From Staphylococcus sp. MI 10-1553 (lineage in GTDB: Bacteria > Bacillota > Bacilli > Staphylococcales > Staphylococcaceae), in NCBI RefSeq assembly GCF_010365305.1, contig NZ_CP048279.1, positions 310,001-374,000 of the forward strand: 64,000 nt of DNA, given 5' to 3'. A model generated the notes under the pieces. The model ran no database searches. It saw nothing but the letters and a program-made list of their open reading frames with translations, and was not told the origin of the DNA. Of the stretch, positions 14,828-26,000 are shown in pieces (position 1 is the stretch's first letter; each line of letters opens with the position of its first letter). A program made the translations under genes and the position numbers.

Positions 14828-16321
14828 TTACTCGTAATAGTTTAATTCTAAGTCTTTAGAAGTTTGTTGACGTGTTTTTCTCATTAAGTCAACATCTTCA
14901 ATTAATGATTTACCATAAGATGGAATCATTTTTTGTAACTTAGGTTTCCATTCAGCTTCGTAGTCAGCAAAGTTTCTTTCTAACACTTCAAGTGCGACAG
15001 AAACAGATGTAGAAGCCCCTGGCGATTCGCCAAGTAAAGCGATAACAGTATGGTCTTCAGAGTTCACCACTTCAGTACCAAATTGGATGAATCCTTTTCC
15101 GTATTCTTTAGTGTCTTTAATGACTTGAACACGTTTACCTGCTGTGTATAATTCCCAATCTTGATCTTTTGCTTCTGGGTAGAAAGTACGTAAGTGGTTC
15201 ATACAACCTTCTTTTGTCATTAAGATTTGATCGATTGAGTATTTAATTAATGGTAAGTTTTTCGCAGCTGCAGCAAGTAAAGTTGTGATGTTGTATGGTT
15301 TAACTGATTTGAATAAATCTAAGTTTGAACCATTTTTCAAGAATTTAGGGCCGATGCTTGCGAAAGGTCCGAATAATAATGCTTTTTGACCGTTAATGTA
15401 ACGTGTATCTAAATGCGGTACAGTCATTGGTGGTGTACCAGGGGGTTCTTTACCGTAAACTTTCACCCCATGTTCTTCGATAACATCTGGGTTTGTACAC
15501 ATTAAGAATTGACCTGTAATAGGGAAACCACCTAAGTGTTTACTTTCAGGGATACCTGTTTTTTGTAATAAAGGAATCGCACCGCCACCAGCACCAATGA
15601 AGATGTAGTCAGCAAGTTGAACTTGTTTTTCTCCAGTATTGCGGTTAACAATCGTTACTTCCCATTTGCCATCTAAACGACGGTTGAAGTCTTTAACTTC
15701 GTGGTTGTAGTGTACGTCCGCATGGTCATGATTTTCGATACTTTTTGCCATTTTGCGTGTTAATTCACCAAAGTTAACGTCAGTACCTTCATCAATTTTA
15801 CTTGCAGCCATGATGTCACTAGCATTGCGACCTTGCATCATCAGTGGCATCCATTTTCTCATGACTTCAATATCTTCAGTGTATTCGATATTGTCGAACA
15901 TTGGGAATGCCTTCATTTTGTTGTAACGATCTTTTAAGAATTGAACGTTATTTTTCCCTCTTACAAAACTAATGTGAGGAAGTGGGTTGATGAAATCTCT
16001 TGGTGTATCAATGTTTTTACTTTTAACAAGATAGCTCCAGAATTGTTTAGAAATTTCAAACTCTTCGTTAATCTCTTTTGCTTTTTCGATGTCAATTGAA
16101 CCGTCTGGTTGTTTTACAGTGTAGTTCAATTCACAAAGTGCAGCGTGACCTGTACCGGCATTGTGGCGTTCGTTTGAACTTTCCACACCTGGACGATCTA
16201 AACGCTCATATAATTTAAGATTCCAATGCGGCTCTAAATCTTTAATCATTGAGGCGAATGTCGTACTAAGTACACCGGCACCAATAATGACGATGTCTTT
16301 TGAATCTGATTGAGTTGGCAT
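14828..16321 (-). CDS. mqo: Malate:quinone oxidoreductase (Mqo/Lqo family)
   Basis: A 497-aa peripheral membrane flavoprotein that oxidises malate to oxaloacetate (or lactate to pyruvate in the Lqo paralogue of S. aureus) and passes electrons to menaquinone. Visible are the FAD-binding IVIIGAGVLSTTFASM, the ERHNAGTGHAALCELNYT block characteristic of the family, and the C-terminal LLGESPGASTSVSVALEVL. Length is full. The ending TSKDLELNYYE closely recalls the S. aureus paralogue described as lactate:quinone oxidoreductase, so lactate use is a real alternative. Start: ATG with AAAGGTGAT upstream. A 33-aa peptide gene follows in the same operon. Confidence 0.9.
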   Translation of the reverse strand: MPTQSDSKDIVIIGAGVLSTTFASMIKDLEPHWNLKLYERLDRPGVESSNERHNAGTGHAALCELNYTVKQPDGSIDIEKAKEINEEFEISKQFWSYLVKSKNIDTPRDFINPLPHISFVRGKNNVQFLKDRYNKMKAFPMFDNIEYTEDIEVMRKWMPLMMQGRNASDIMAASKIDEGTDVNFGELTRKMAKSIENHDHADVHYNHEVKDFNRRLDGKWEVTIVNRNTGEKQVQLADYIFIGAGGGAIPLLQKTGIPESKHLGGFPITGQFLMCTNPDVIEEHGVKVYGKEPPGTPPMTVPHLDTRYINGQKALLFGPFASIGPKFLKNGSNLDLFKSVKPYNITTLLAAAAKNLPLIKYSIDQILMTKEGCMNHLRTFYPEAKDQDWELYTAGKRVQVIKDTKEYGKGFIQFGTEVVNSEDHTVIALLGESPGASTSVSVALEVLERNFADYEAEWKPKLQKMIPSYGKSLIEDVDLMRKTRQQTSKDLELNYYE

Positions 16322-17077
16322 ACATAATCACCTTTCATTGTTTGTATAGTAAGGAATACACATCATATTCCTGAGTAAATATGATTGATGTCACAGTCCT
16401 TAAAATGACTCCATACTTTATTATAATACATTTTTATACATAACGAAAACGAATCACACACATATAAAACATCCATTAAAGTATAAAGTCATCATAAGTT
16501 TGAGCCATCTTTTTTGAATCGTTAATTCAATAATAAGGCTAATAAAGGTATGAATCAATGCTTTTTCTATTCATTTGAGGTAATTTCAAAATTTTACTAT
16601 ATAAATGCGCAATATGCCCTAACAAAAAATAGAAGTTCCGTATGATTTGTGAGGTTGTGAAAATTAATGTCATCCAACACGTGACAAAGGTTAAGTATGA
16701 TGACGAAAGCGTTTTTTTAAATAATTTAGTAGTCAATTGTACGTTTTAATGGTATAAATTTAATATTTTATTAGACGTCGTTTATATAATCGTAGTCTAT
16801 ATAAACACAACTTACGTAAGTTAAACATCAATGAAGTCTTTTATTTTTCTATATTTTTTCAAAGACGATTCCCTAAAATTTACAAATACAAATTTCCATA
16901 CAAAGAAATAAAAAGTATTTATATATATCTAGATTTTCAAATCAAGAATTAGATTATATTCTAAATTAGATAACGATTAATATTCTATTGCGCGATGAAA
17001 TGAAAGGTATTATTATCTTATATAGGCTGCGATGACAAGTTCTAGTTTTATGGAAATTATTTAATGGGAGTTTTGCA
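16322..17077. other. 756-bp regulatory region between mqo and the giant adhesin
   Basis: Very AT-rich and gene-free. It contains the mqo promoter (minus-strand TATAAT near 16428), a perfect 14-bp palindrome at 16809-16822, and the leader of the adhesin gene. A 65-codon minus-strand frame at 16539-16736 has no ribosome-binding site and low-complexity composition and is not called. The long leader suggests layered control of the adhesin. Confidence 0.5.
16809..16822. promoter_or_regulatory. 14-bp perfect palindrome upstream of the SRRP gene
   Basis: AACTTACGTAAGTT lies about 255 bp upstream of the adhesin start codon. Size and symmetry fit a dimeric repressor operator; the regulator is unknown. 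Confidence 0.35.
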
Positions 17078-20000
17078 ATGACAAGAAAATTTAGGGAATT
17101 TAAAAAAAGTTTAGGACAAGAAAAAGCAAGAGTGAAACTTTACAAATCTGGAAAGGAATGGGTAAAAGCCGGTATTAAAGAGGTACAACTCTTAAAAGCC
17201 TTGGGTTTACCCTTTTTGAGTCGAGATATTGTAAAAAATGAAAAGGGCGAAGTCACAACGCGCTTTGGTGAAAAAGTTAAAAAGCATGCGATGCAAACCA
17301 CTGCCATCGCTGGGGGTATGTTTACTGTTAACATGTTGCATGACCAACAAGCGTTCGCCGCATCAGATGCACCTATGACTTCTGAATTAGCAACAAAGAG
17401 TCAAACAATCGGGGACCAAACATCTATTGCTATAGATAATTCGGTCTCTAGTGAAAGTGGTAGCTCAAGTGTTGCTGAAAGTAGCAGTGAGGTCACATCT
17501 GAAAGTGAAAATAGTCAGAAAGATGTAGAAAGTGTTTCAGCCTCAACATCATTATCAACATCTGAATCTATCTCTGTGAGTACATCCGTATCGCAGTCAA
17601 CAGAACTTGATCAAAAGCCATCTGCTGATAAACAGCTTTCTCATTCTGATCAACATGACCATTCAACAATAGAAGGTTCAAAATCTGCTTCACAAGAAAG
17701 TACATCTCACCGTGATAGCAAAACTTCTACGTCAATGAATCAGAAAATTCAAAATTCAGCATCATCTACAAGCACATCTCAAGTAGAGCGCCAATCAGTA
17801 TCTGAATCGTCATCACAGTCGTTATCAGTAGCACCCACATCTGAATTACCAGTCTTAAATTCAGTTGTTTCACCAGTCAACCCGGTAGCTACAGAAATGG
17901 GAGACACTGCGTTTAGAGTTGCACTTGCACAGAAACATGAAAAGATAAGACACCATGGTAAGGGTAAGGATCCGCGTAATAGTACGGTTATTGCCGGTGA
18001 TATATACGTCTATTATGAATTACAAGTGGAAAGTGATGGTCATAACGCTATCTTCAAATACACGGTATCTTATGATGACCCAACGACAGCGTCTACTGAG
18101 TCATATCAACATTTACGATATAACAATACTGTACTTAAGAATACGACTGAAAATTTCACTAGTATGTTGAAGCTTGGACCAGGTTATGGAAAACCAACTC
18201 ATGTTACACAAGGTTTAACAGGTCAAGGATATCAAAGCGAATTTGTTACTAAACCTAATACACATCCTGAAAGACTTCCAATACAAGGGAATCCAAAACA
18301 GGGTTATCATTGGACTACGGGTAAAATGGCCCCAGGGGATCTTAGGGATGGTTATGGTTTAACGGCTGTCATTGAAGTACCTATCTTAAACCCAGATGGT
18401 AACTTACGTTATGAATTCACACCATATGGTACATATGATAAAGCTGTTGGTAGTGGAACAGGGAAAAACTATTTTACAGATGTTATTAAAGATACGGATC
18501 CATTTAAGAAGTATCACCCTAGAGAAGCAAAATCAATTTCGCAAAGTCGTGTTGCATCGACATCATTGAAAAAAGCACAATCGACGAGTCTGATTGAGAG
18601 TCAATCTGCGGCTGAATCTCAAAGGGTATCTCAATCGATAGCGAAGAGTCAATCTACTGAAGCATCGAAATCAGCATCGATAGCGAAGAGTGTATCAGAA
18701 TCGATAAGCACTATAGCGTCTAAATCAGCATCGGTAGCGAAGAAAGAGTCGGAATCGAGAAGTACAGCGAAATCGAATTCAGAACGCTTAGCAAGTGAGT
18801 CAGCGTCTAGAAGCACAGCGAAGTCGAATTCAGAACGTATAGCAAGAGAGTCAGCGTCTAGAAGTACAGCGAAGTCAAACTCAGAACGTATAGCAAGAGA
18901 GTCAGCGTCTAGAAGTACAGCGAAATCGAATTCAGAACGTATAGCAAGAGAGTCAGCGTCTAGAAGCACAGCGAAGTCGAACTCCGAACGTATAGCAAGA
19001 GAGTCAGCGTCGAGAAGTACAGCGAAGTCGAATTCAGAACGTATAGCAAGAGAGTCAGCGTCTAGAAGCACAGCGAAATCGAACTCCGAACGTATAGCAA
19101 GAGAGTCAGCGTCTAGAAGTACAGCGAAGTCGAATTCAGAACGTATAGCAAGAGAGTCAGCGTCTAGAAGCACAGCGAAGTCGAACTCCGAACGATTAGC
19201 GAGCGAGTCAGCGTCGAGAAGTACAGCGAAGTCAAACTCAGAACGTATAGCAAGAGAGTCAGCGTCTAGAAGCACAGCGAAATCGAACTCCGAACGTATA
19301 GCAAGAGAGTCAGCGTCTAGAAGTACAGCGAAGTCGAATTCAGAACGTATAGCAAGAGAGTCAGCGTCTAGAAGTACAGCGAAGTCGAACTCAGAACGCT
19401 TAGCAAGTGAGTCAGCATCGACAAGCACAGCGAAATCGAACTCAGAACGATTAGCGAGCGAGTCAGCATCGACAAGTACAGCGAAGTCAAACTCGGAACG
19501 TTTAGCGAGCGAGTCAGCATCGACAAGTACAGCGAAGTCAAACTCGGAACGTTTAGCGAGCGAGTCAGCATCGACAGCGGCATCGACATCAAAATCGATA
19601 GCAGATAGTGAGTCAATGTCAACAGTGGCATCGACATCGGAATCAAACTCAGTATCGACAGAGGAGAGCGAATTGGTTTCGACAAGCGAATCGTTATCGA
19701 ACTCAGAAAGCTTAGAAAGTGAGTCAGCGTCGACAAGTACTTCTGACTCTATGAGTACATCAACATCAGAGAGCACGTCAACATCAACAAGTCTTTTAGC
19801 GTCAGGATCTGTTAGTACGTCAGTATCGACAAGTGAGTCAGCGTCGACAGCAGCATCGACATCAGCGAGTGAATCAGCATCAACAGCAGCAAGTGAGTCA
19901 GTGTCAACAAGCGAATCACAAGCTAAGAGTGAATCAGCGTCGACAGTAGCATCGACATCAGCGAGTGAATCAGCGTCAACAGCAGCATCGACAGCAGCGA

Positions 20001-23000
20001 GTGAATCAGCGTCAACAGTGGCATCGACATCAGCAAGTGAATCGGCGTCAACAGCGGCATCGACATCAGCGAGTGAGTCAGCATCGACATCAGCAAGTGA
20101 ATCAGCGTCAACAGCAGCATCGACAGCAGCGAGTGAATCAGCGTCGACAGTAGCATCGACAGCAGCGAGTGAATCAGCGTCAACAGCAGCATCGACATCA
20201 GCGAGTGAATCAGCGTCGACAGTAGCATCGGCATCAGCAAGTGAGTCAGTGTCAACAGCAGCATCAACAGCAGCAAGTGAGTCAGTGTCAACAAGCGAAT
20301 CACAAGCTAAGAGTGAATCAGCGTCGACAGCAGCATCAACAGCAGCATCAACAGCAGCAAGTGAATCTGCGTCAACAGCAGCATCAACAGCAGCAAGTGA
20401 GTCAGTGTCAACAAACGAATCACAAGCTAAGAGTGAATCAGCGTCAACAGCAGCATCGACAGCAGCGAGTGAATCTGCGTCGACAGTGGCATCGACATCA
20501 GCAAGTGAGTCAGTGTCGACAGTAGCATCGACATCAGCAAGTGAATCAGCGTCGACAGCAGCATCGACATCAGCGAGTGAATCAGTGTCAACAGTGGCAT
20601 CGACATCAGCAAGTGAGTCAGTGTCAACAAGCGAATCACAAGCTAAGAGTGAGTCAGCGTCGACAGCGGCATCGACATCAGCAAGTGAATCGGCGTCGAC
20701 AGCGGCATCGACATCAGCAAGTGAGTCAGTGTCGACAGCAGCATCAACATCAGCAAGTGAATCAGTGTCGACAGCAGCATCAACATCAGCAAGTGACTCG
20801 GCGTCAACAGCAGCATCGACAGCAGCAAGTGAATCGGCGTCGACAGCAGCATCAACATCAGCAAGTGAATCAGCGTCAACAGTGGCATCGACATCAGCAA
20901 GTGAGTCAGTGTCAACAAGCGAATCACAAGCTAAGAGTGAATCAGCGTCGACAGTAGCATCGACATCAGCAAGTGAATCGGCGTCGACAGCGGCATCGAC
21001 AGCAGCGAGTGAGTCAGCGTCGACAGCAGCATCGACATCAGCAAGTGAATCTGCGTCAACAGCAGCATCGACAGCAGCATCGACAGCAGCGAGTGAATCA
21101 GCGTCGACAGTGGCATCGACATCAGCAAGTGAGTCAGCGTCGACAGTGGCATCGACATCAGCAAGTGAATCAGCGTCGACAGCAGCATCGACATCAGCGA
21201 GTGAATCTGCGTCAACAGCAGCATCGACATCAGCAAGTGAGTCAATGTCAACAAGCGAATCACAAGCAAAGAGTGAATCAGCGTCGACAGTAGCATCGAC
21301 ATCAGCAAGTGAATCGGCGTCAACAGCAGCATCAACAGCAGCAAGTGAATCGGCGTCAACAGCGGCATCAACATCAGCAAGTGAATCAGCGTCGACAGCG
21401 GCATCGACATCAGCAAGTGAATCAGTGTCGACAGCAGCATCAACAGCAGCAAGTGAGTCAGCGTCGACAGCAGCATCGACATCAGCAAGTGACTCGGCGT
21501 CAACAGCAGCATCGACAGCAGCAAGTGAGTCAGTGTCAACAGTGGCATCGACATCAGCAAGTGAGTCAGTGTCAACAAGCGAATCACAAGCTAAGAGTGA
21601 ATCAGCGTCGACAGCAGCATCGACATCAGCGAGTGAGTCAGCGTCGACAGCAGCAAGTGAATCAGTGTCGACAAGCGAATCACAAGCAAAGAGTGAATCA
21701 GCATCGACAAGCACATCAGTATCTGGAAGCGAGTCAACATCAGTAAGTGGCTCAACATCAGAATCGTTGGCAAAAGCAAGTGAGTCTGCATCAACAAGCG
21801 AGTCACAAGCTAAGAGTGCATCAGCATCGACAAGCACATCAGTATCTGAAAGCGAGTCAACATCAGTAAGTGGTTCAACATCTGAATCGTTAGCAAAAGC
21901 GAGCGAATCAGCATCAACAAGCGAGTCACAAGCTAAGAGTACGTCGACATCAACAAGCACGTCACAATCAGAAAGCACATCAGTATCTGAAAGTACATCA
22001 GCATCAGATTCAGCACGTCAAGCGAGCGAATCAGTATCGACAAGCGCATCAGTTTCTGAATCGCAACGATCATTGAGCGAGTCAGCATCACAAAGTGAGT
22101 CGACATCAAATAGCGAGTCTGTATCGAACTCAGCATCAGCAGAGAAGAGTGCATCAGCGTCAACAAGTGAATCACAAGCAAAGAGTGAATCAATGTCAAC
22201 TAGTATCTCTGACTCTATGAGCACATCGGCGTCAACAAGTGAATTACAAGCAAAGAGTGAATCATTATCGACAAGCACGTCACAATCAGAAAGCACATCA
22301 GTATCTGAAAGTACATCAGCATCAGATTCAGCACGTCAAGCGAGCGAATCAACGTCAACGAGTGCATCAGTATCTGGAAGCGAGTCAACATCAGTAAGTG
22401 GCTCAACATCAGAGTCGTTGGCAAAAGCAAGTGAGTCGGCATCAGTAAGCGAGTCACAAGCTAAGAGTGCATCGACATCGACAAGCACGTCACAATCAGA
22501 AAGCACATCGGTATCTGAAAGTACTTCAACATCAGTAAGTGGATCAACATCAGAATCGTTGGCAAAAGCAAGTGAGTCGGCATCAACGAGCGAGTCACAA
22601 GCTAAGAGCGCTTCAACATCAACAAGCACGTCGCAATCAGAAAGCACATCAGCATCAGATTCAGCACGTCAAGCGAGCGAATCAGTATCGACAAGCGCAT
22701 CAGTATCTGAAAGCGAGTCAACATCAGTAAGTGGCTCAACATCAGAGTCGTTGGCAAAAGCAAGTGAATCAGCATCAACAAGCGAATCACAAGCTAAGAG
22801 TGCGTCAACATCGACAAGTGCATCAGTTTCTGAATCGCAACGATTAGTGAGTGAATCAACATCAGTGAATGATTCAATTATCAATAGTGCATCGGTTTCA
22901 GCAAGTACTTCGAAATCAACAAGTACTTCAACGTCTGCGTCAGTGAGCCATGAAAGTGAATCTAATGTGAAGAGTGCGTCCGCATCAGTGAGTACGTCAA

Positions 23001-26000
23001 GCTCGACGAGCCTATCAACATCTGATGTAGCAGCACAAGCAAGCACGTCAGCATCAACAAGTACTTCAACAGTGGTGAGCGAGTCGACATCGATGAGTAC
23101 ATCAACATCAACAAGTGCGTCTGCTTCGGCATCGACAGCAGGTTCAACAACAAGTGGACCGAATAGCGCAAGTGAATCAGCGTCAATTAGTGATTCAATG
23201 TCAACAGTGGCATCAGCATCTGTAAGCACATCAATGACAGATTCAACAAACCAAGCAAGTGCGTCAACGTCAGTGAGTGAATCCGTTGAAAATAGTACGT
23301 CAGAATCAATGCAGGCGTCAGTATCAACGAGCGAATCAGCATTAAATTCAGTTGATAGCGCAAGTACGTCGGCATCAGTAAGTGATGTTGCGTCAGCAAG
23401 TACATCTGCATCAGTGAGTACATCTGAATCGACTGAAATGAGCAGTCAAACATCAGTGACACCAACAGAAAGTCAATCATTGTCAGTGAGCACATCAGAT
23501 TCAGAAAAAGCATCACAATCTGTATCAGCAAGTGCAAGTGATTCAACGAATCAATCAACATCAGTGCGTCAATCAACGTCAGTGAGTGCATCAACAAGTG
23601 AATCAGAAAACAGTGTAAGTGCATCAACGTCGAAAGCAGATTCAGTATCGGCAAGTACATCACAATCAACAGTTGAGTTAGCAAGCGCAACAAGTGCAAG
23701 TACATCAGCGAGCACATCAAAATCAATAAGTCTTTTAGCGTCAGAATCTGTGAGCAATGCAGATAGCTCAACATCGACAACTGAGTCAACATCAACAGGC
23801 GAATCAGAAACTAAGAATACGTCAGTATCGACAAGTGCGTCACAATCTGAGAGCACATCAGTATCTGAAAGCGAGTCAACATCAGTAAGTGGTTCAACAT
23901 CTGAATCGTTAGCAAAAGCAAGTGAGTCGGCATCAGTAAGCGAGTCACAAGCTAAGAGTGCATCGACATCGACAAGCACGTCACAATCAGAAAGCACATC
24001 CGCATCTGATAGCAGCAAAAATGGTTCAACGATGAATAGTGCATCAATTTCAGCAAGTACTTCGAAATCAACAAGTACATCGATGTCCGCATCAGTAAGC
24101 CATGAAAGTGAATCAAATGTGAAGAGTGCGTCAGCGTCAGTGAGTACGTCAAGCTCGACGAGCCTATCAACATCTGATGTAGCAGCACAAGCAAGCACGT
24201 CAGCATCAACAAGTACTTCAACAGTGGCGAGCGAGTCGACATCGATGAGTACATCAACATCAACAAGTGCGTCTGCTTCAGCATCGACAACAGGTTCGAC
24301 AACAAGTGAAACAGGTCCGAATAGCGCAAGTGAATCAGCGTCAATCAGTGATTCAATGTCAACAGTGGCATCGGCATCTGTAAGCACATCAATGACAGAT
24401 TCAACAAACCAAGCAAGTACATCAACATCAATCAGTGAGTCTGTTGAAAATAGTACTTCAGAATCAATGAAGGCGTCAGTATCAACGAGCACATCGGCAT
24501 TAAATTCAGTAGAAAGCGCAAGTACGTCCGCATCTGTAAGTGATATTGCGTCAACAAGTACATCTGCATCAGTGAGTGCATCTGAATCGACTGAAATGAG
24601 CAGTCAAACATCAGTGACACCAGCAGAAAGTCAATCATTGTCAGTGAGCACATCAGATTCAGAAAAAGCATCACAATCTGTATCAGCAAGTGCAAGTGAT
24701 TCAACGAATCAATCAACATCAGTTCGTCAATCAGCGTCAGTGATGACATCAACAAGTGAATCAGAAAACAGTGTAAGTACATCAACGTCGAAAGCCAACT
24801 CAGTATCGGCAAGTACATCACAATCAACAGTTGAGTTAGCAAGCGCAACAAGTGCAAGTACATCAGCGAGCACATCAAAATCAATAAGTCTTTTAGCGTC
24901 AGAATCTGTGAGCAATGCAGATAGCTCAACATCGACAACTGAGTCAACATCAACAGGCGAATCACAAGCTAAGAGCGTGTCAGCATCGACAAGTGCATCA
25001 GTATCTGAAAGTACGTCAACATCAGTAAGTGGCTCAACATCAGAATCGTTGGCAAAAGCAAGCGAGTCGGCATCAACAAGCGAATCACAAGCTAAGAGCG
25101 CTTCAACATCAACAAGCGAATCACAAGCTAAGAGCGCTTCAACATCGACAAGCACGTCACAATCTGAAAGTACATCAGCATCAGATTCAGCACGTCAAGC
25201 GAGCGAATCAACGTCAACGAGCCCATCAGTATCTGGAAGCGAGTCAACATCAGTAAGTGGCTCAACATCAGAATCGTTGGCAAAAGCAAGTGAATCAGCA
25301 TCAACAAGCGAATCACAAGCTAAGAGCGTGTCAGCATCGACAAGCACGTCACAATCTGAAAGTACATCAGCATCAGATTCAGCACGTCAAGCGAGCGAGT
25401 CAGCATCGACAAGTGCATCAGTATCTGAAAGTATGTCAACATCAGTAAGTGGATCAACATCAGAGTCGTTGGCAAAAGCAAGTGAGTCTGCATCAACAAG
25501 CGAATCACAAGCTAAGAGCGCTTCAACATCGACAAGTGCATCAGTATCTGAAAGCGAGTCAACATCAGTAAGTGGCTCAACATCAGAATCATTAGCGAAA
25601 GCAAGCGAGTCTGCATCAACAAGCGAATCACAAGCTAAGAGCGCTTCAACATCGACAAGCACATCACAATCTGAAAGTACATCAGCATCAGATTCAGCAC
25701 GTCAAGCGAGCGAATCAACGTCAACGAGCCCATCAGTATCTGGAAGCGAGTCAACATCAGTAAGTGGCTCAACATCAGAATCGTTGGCAAAAGCAAGCGA
25801 GTCGGCATCAACAAGCGAATCACAAGCTAAGAGTGTATCAGCATCGACAAGTACTTCAACATCTGAAAGTACATCAGCATCAGATTCAGCACGTCAAGCG
25901 AGCGAATCAACGTCAACGAGCCCATCAGTATCTGGAAGCGAGTCAACATCAGTAAGTGGATCAACATCAGAATCATTAGCAAAAGCAAGTGAGTCTGCAT

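Noticed and set aside
16539..16736. 65-codon minus-strand frame upstream of the adhesin
   Set aside because: AT-rich, no ribosome-binding site, no coding character.
18770..19585. Regular 51-bp repeats that could be mistaken for a CRISPR array
   Set aside because: Units are contiguous and in frame with no unique spacers, and no cas genes are nearby.
18649..21978. 1,109-codon minus-strand open frame rich in [10 protein letters not shown]
   Set aside because: It is the antisense of the Ser-rich repeat. Restricted Ser/Ala/Thr codons (TCA, AGC, GCA, ACA) avoid stops on the opposite strand. No ribosome-binding site, and the plus-strand frame has a complete adhesin architecture. The same holds for all other frames within 19-30 kb.
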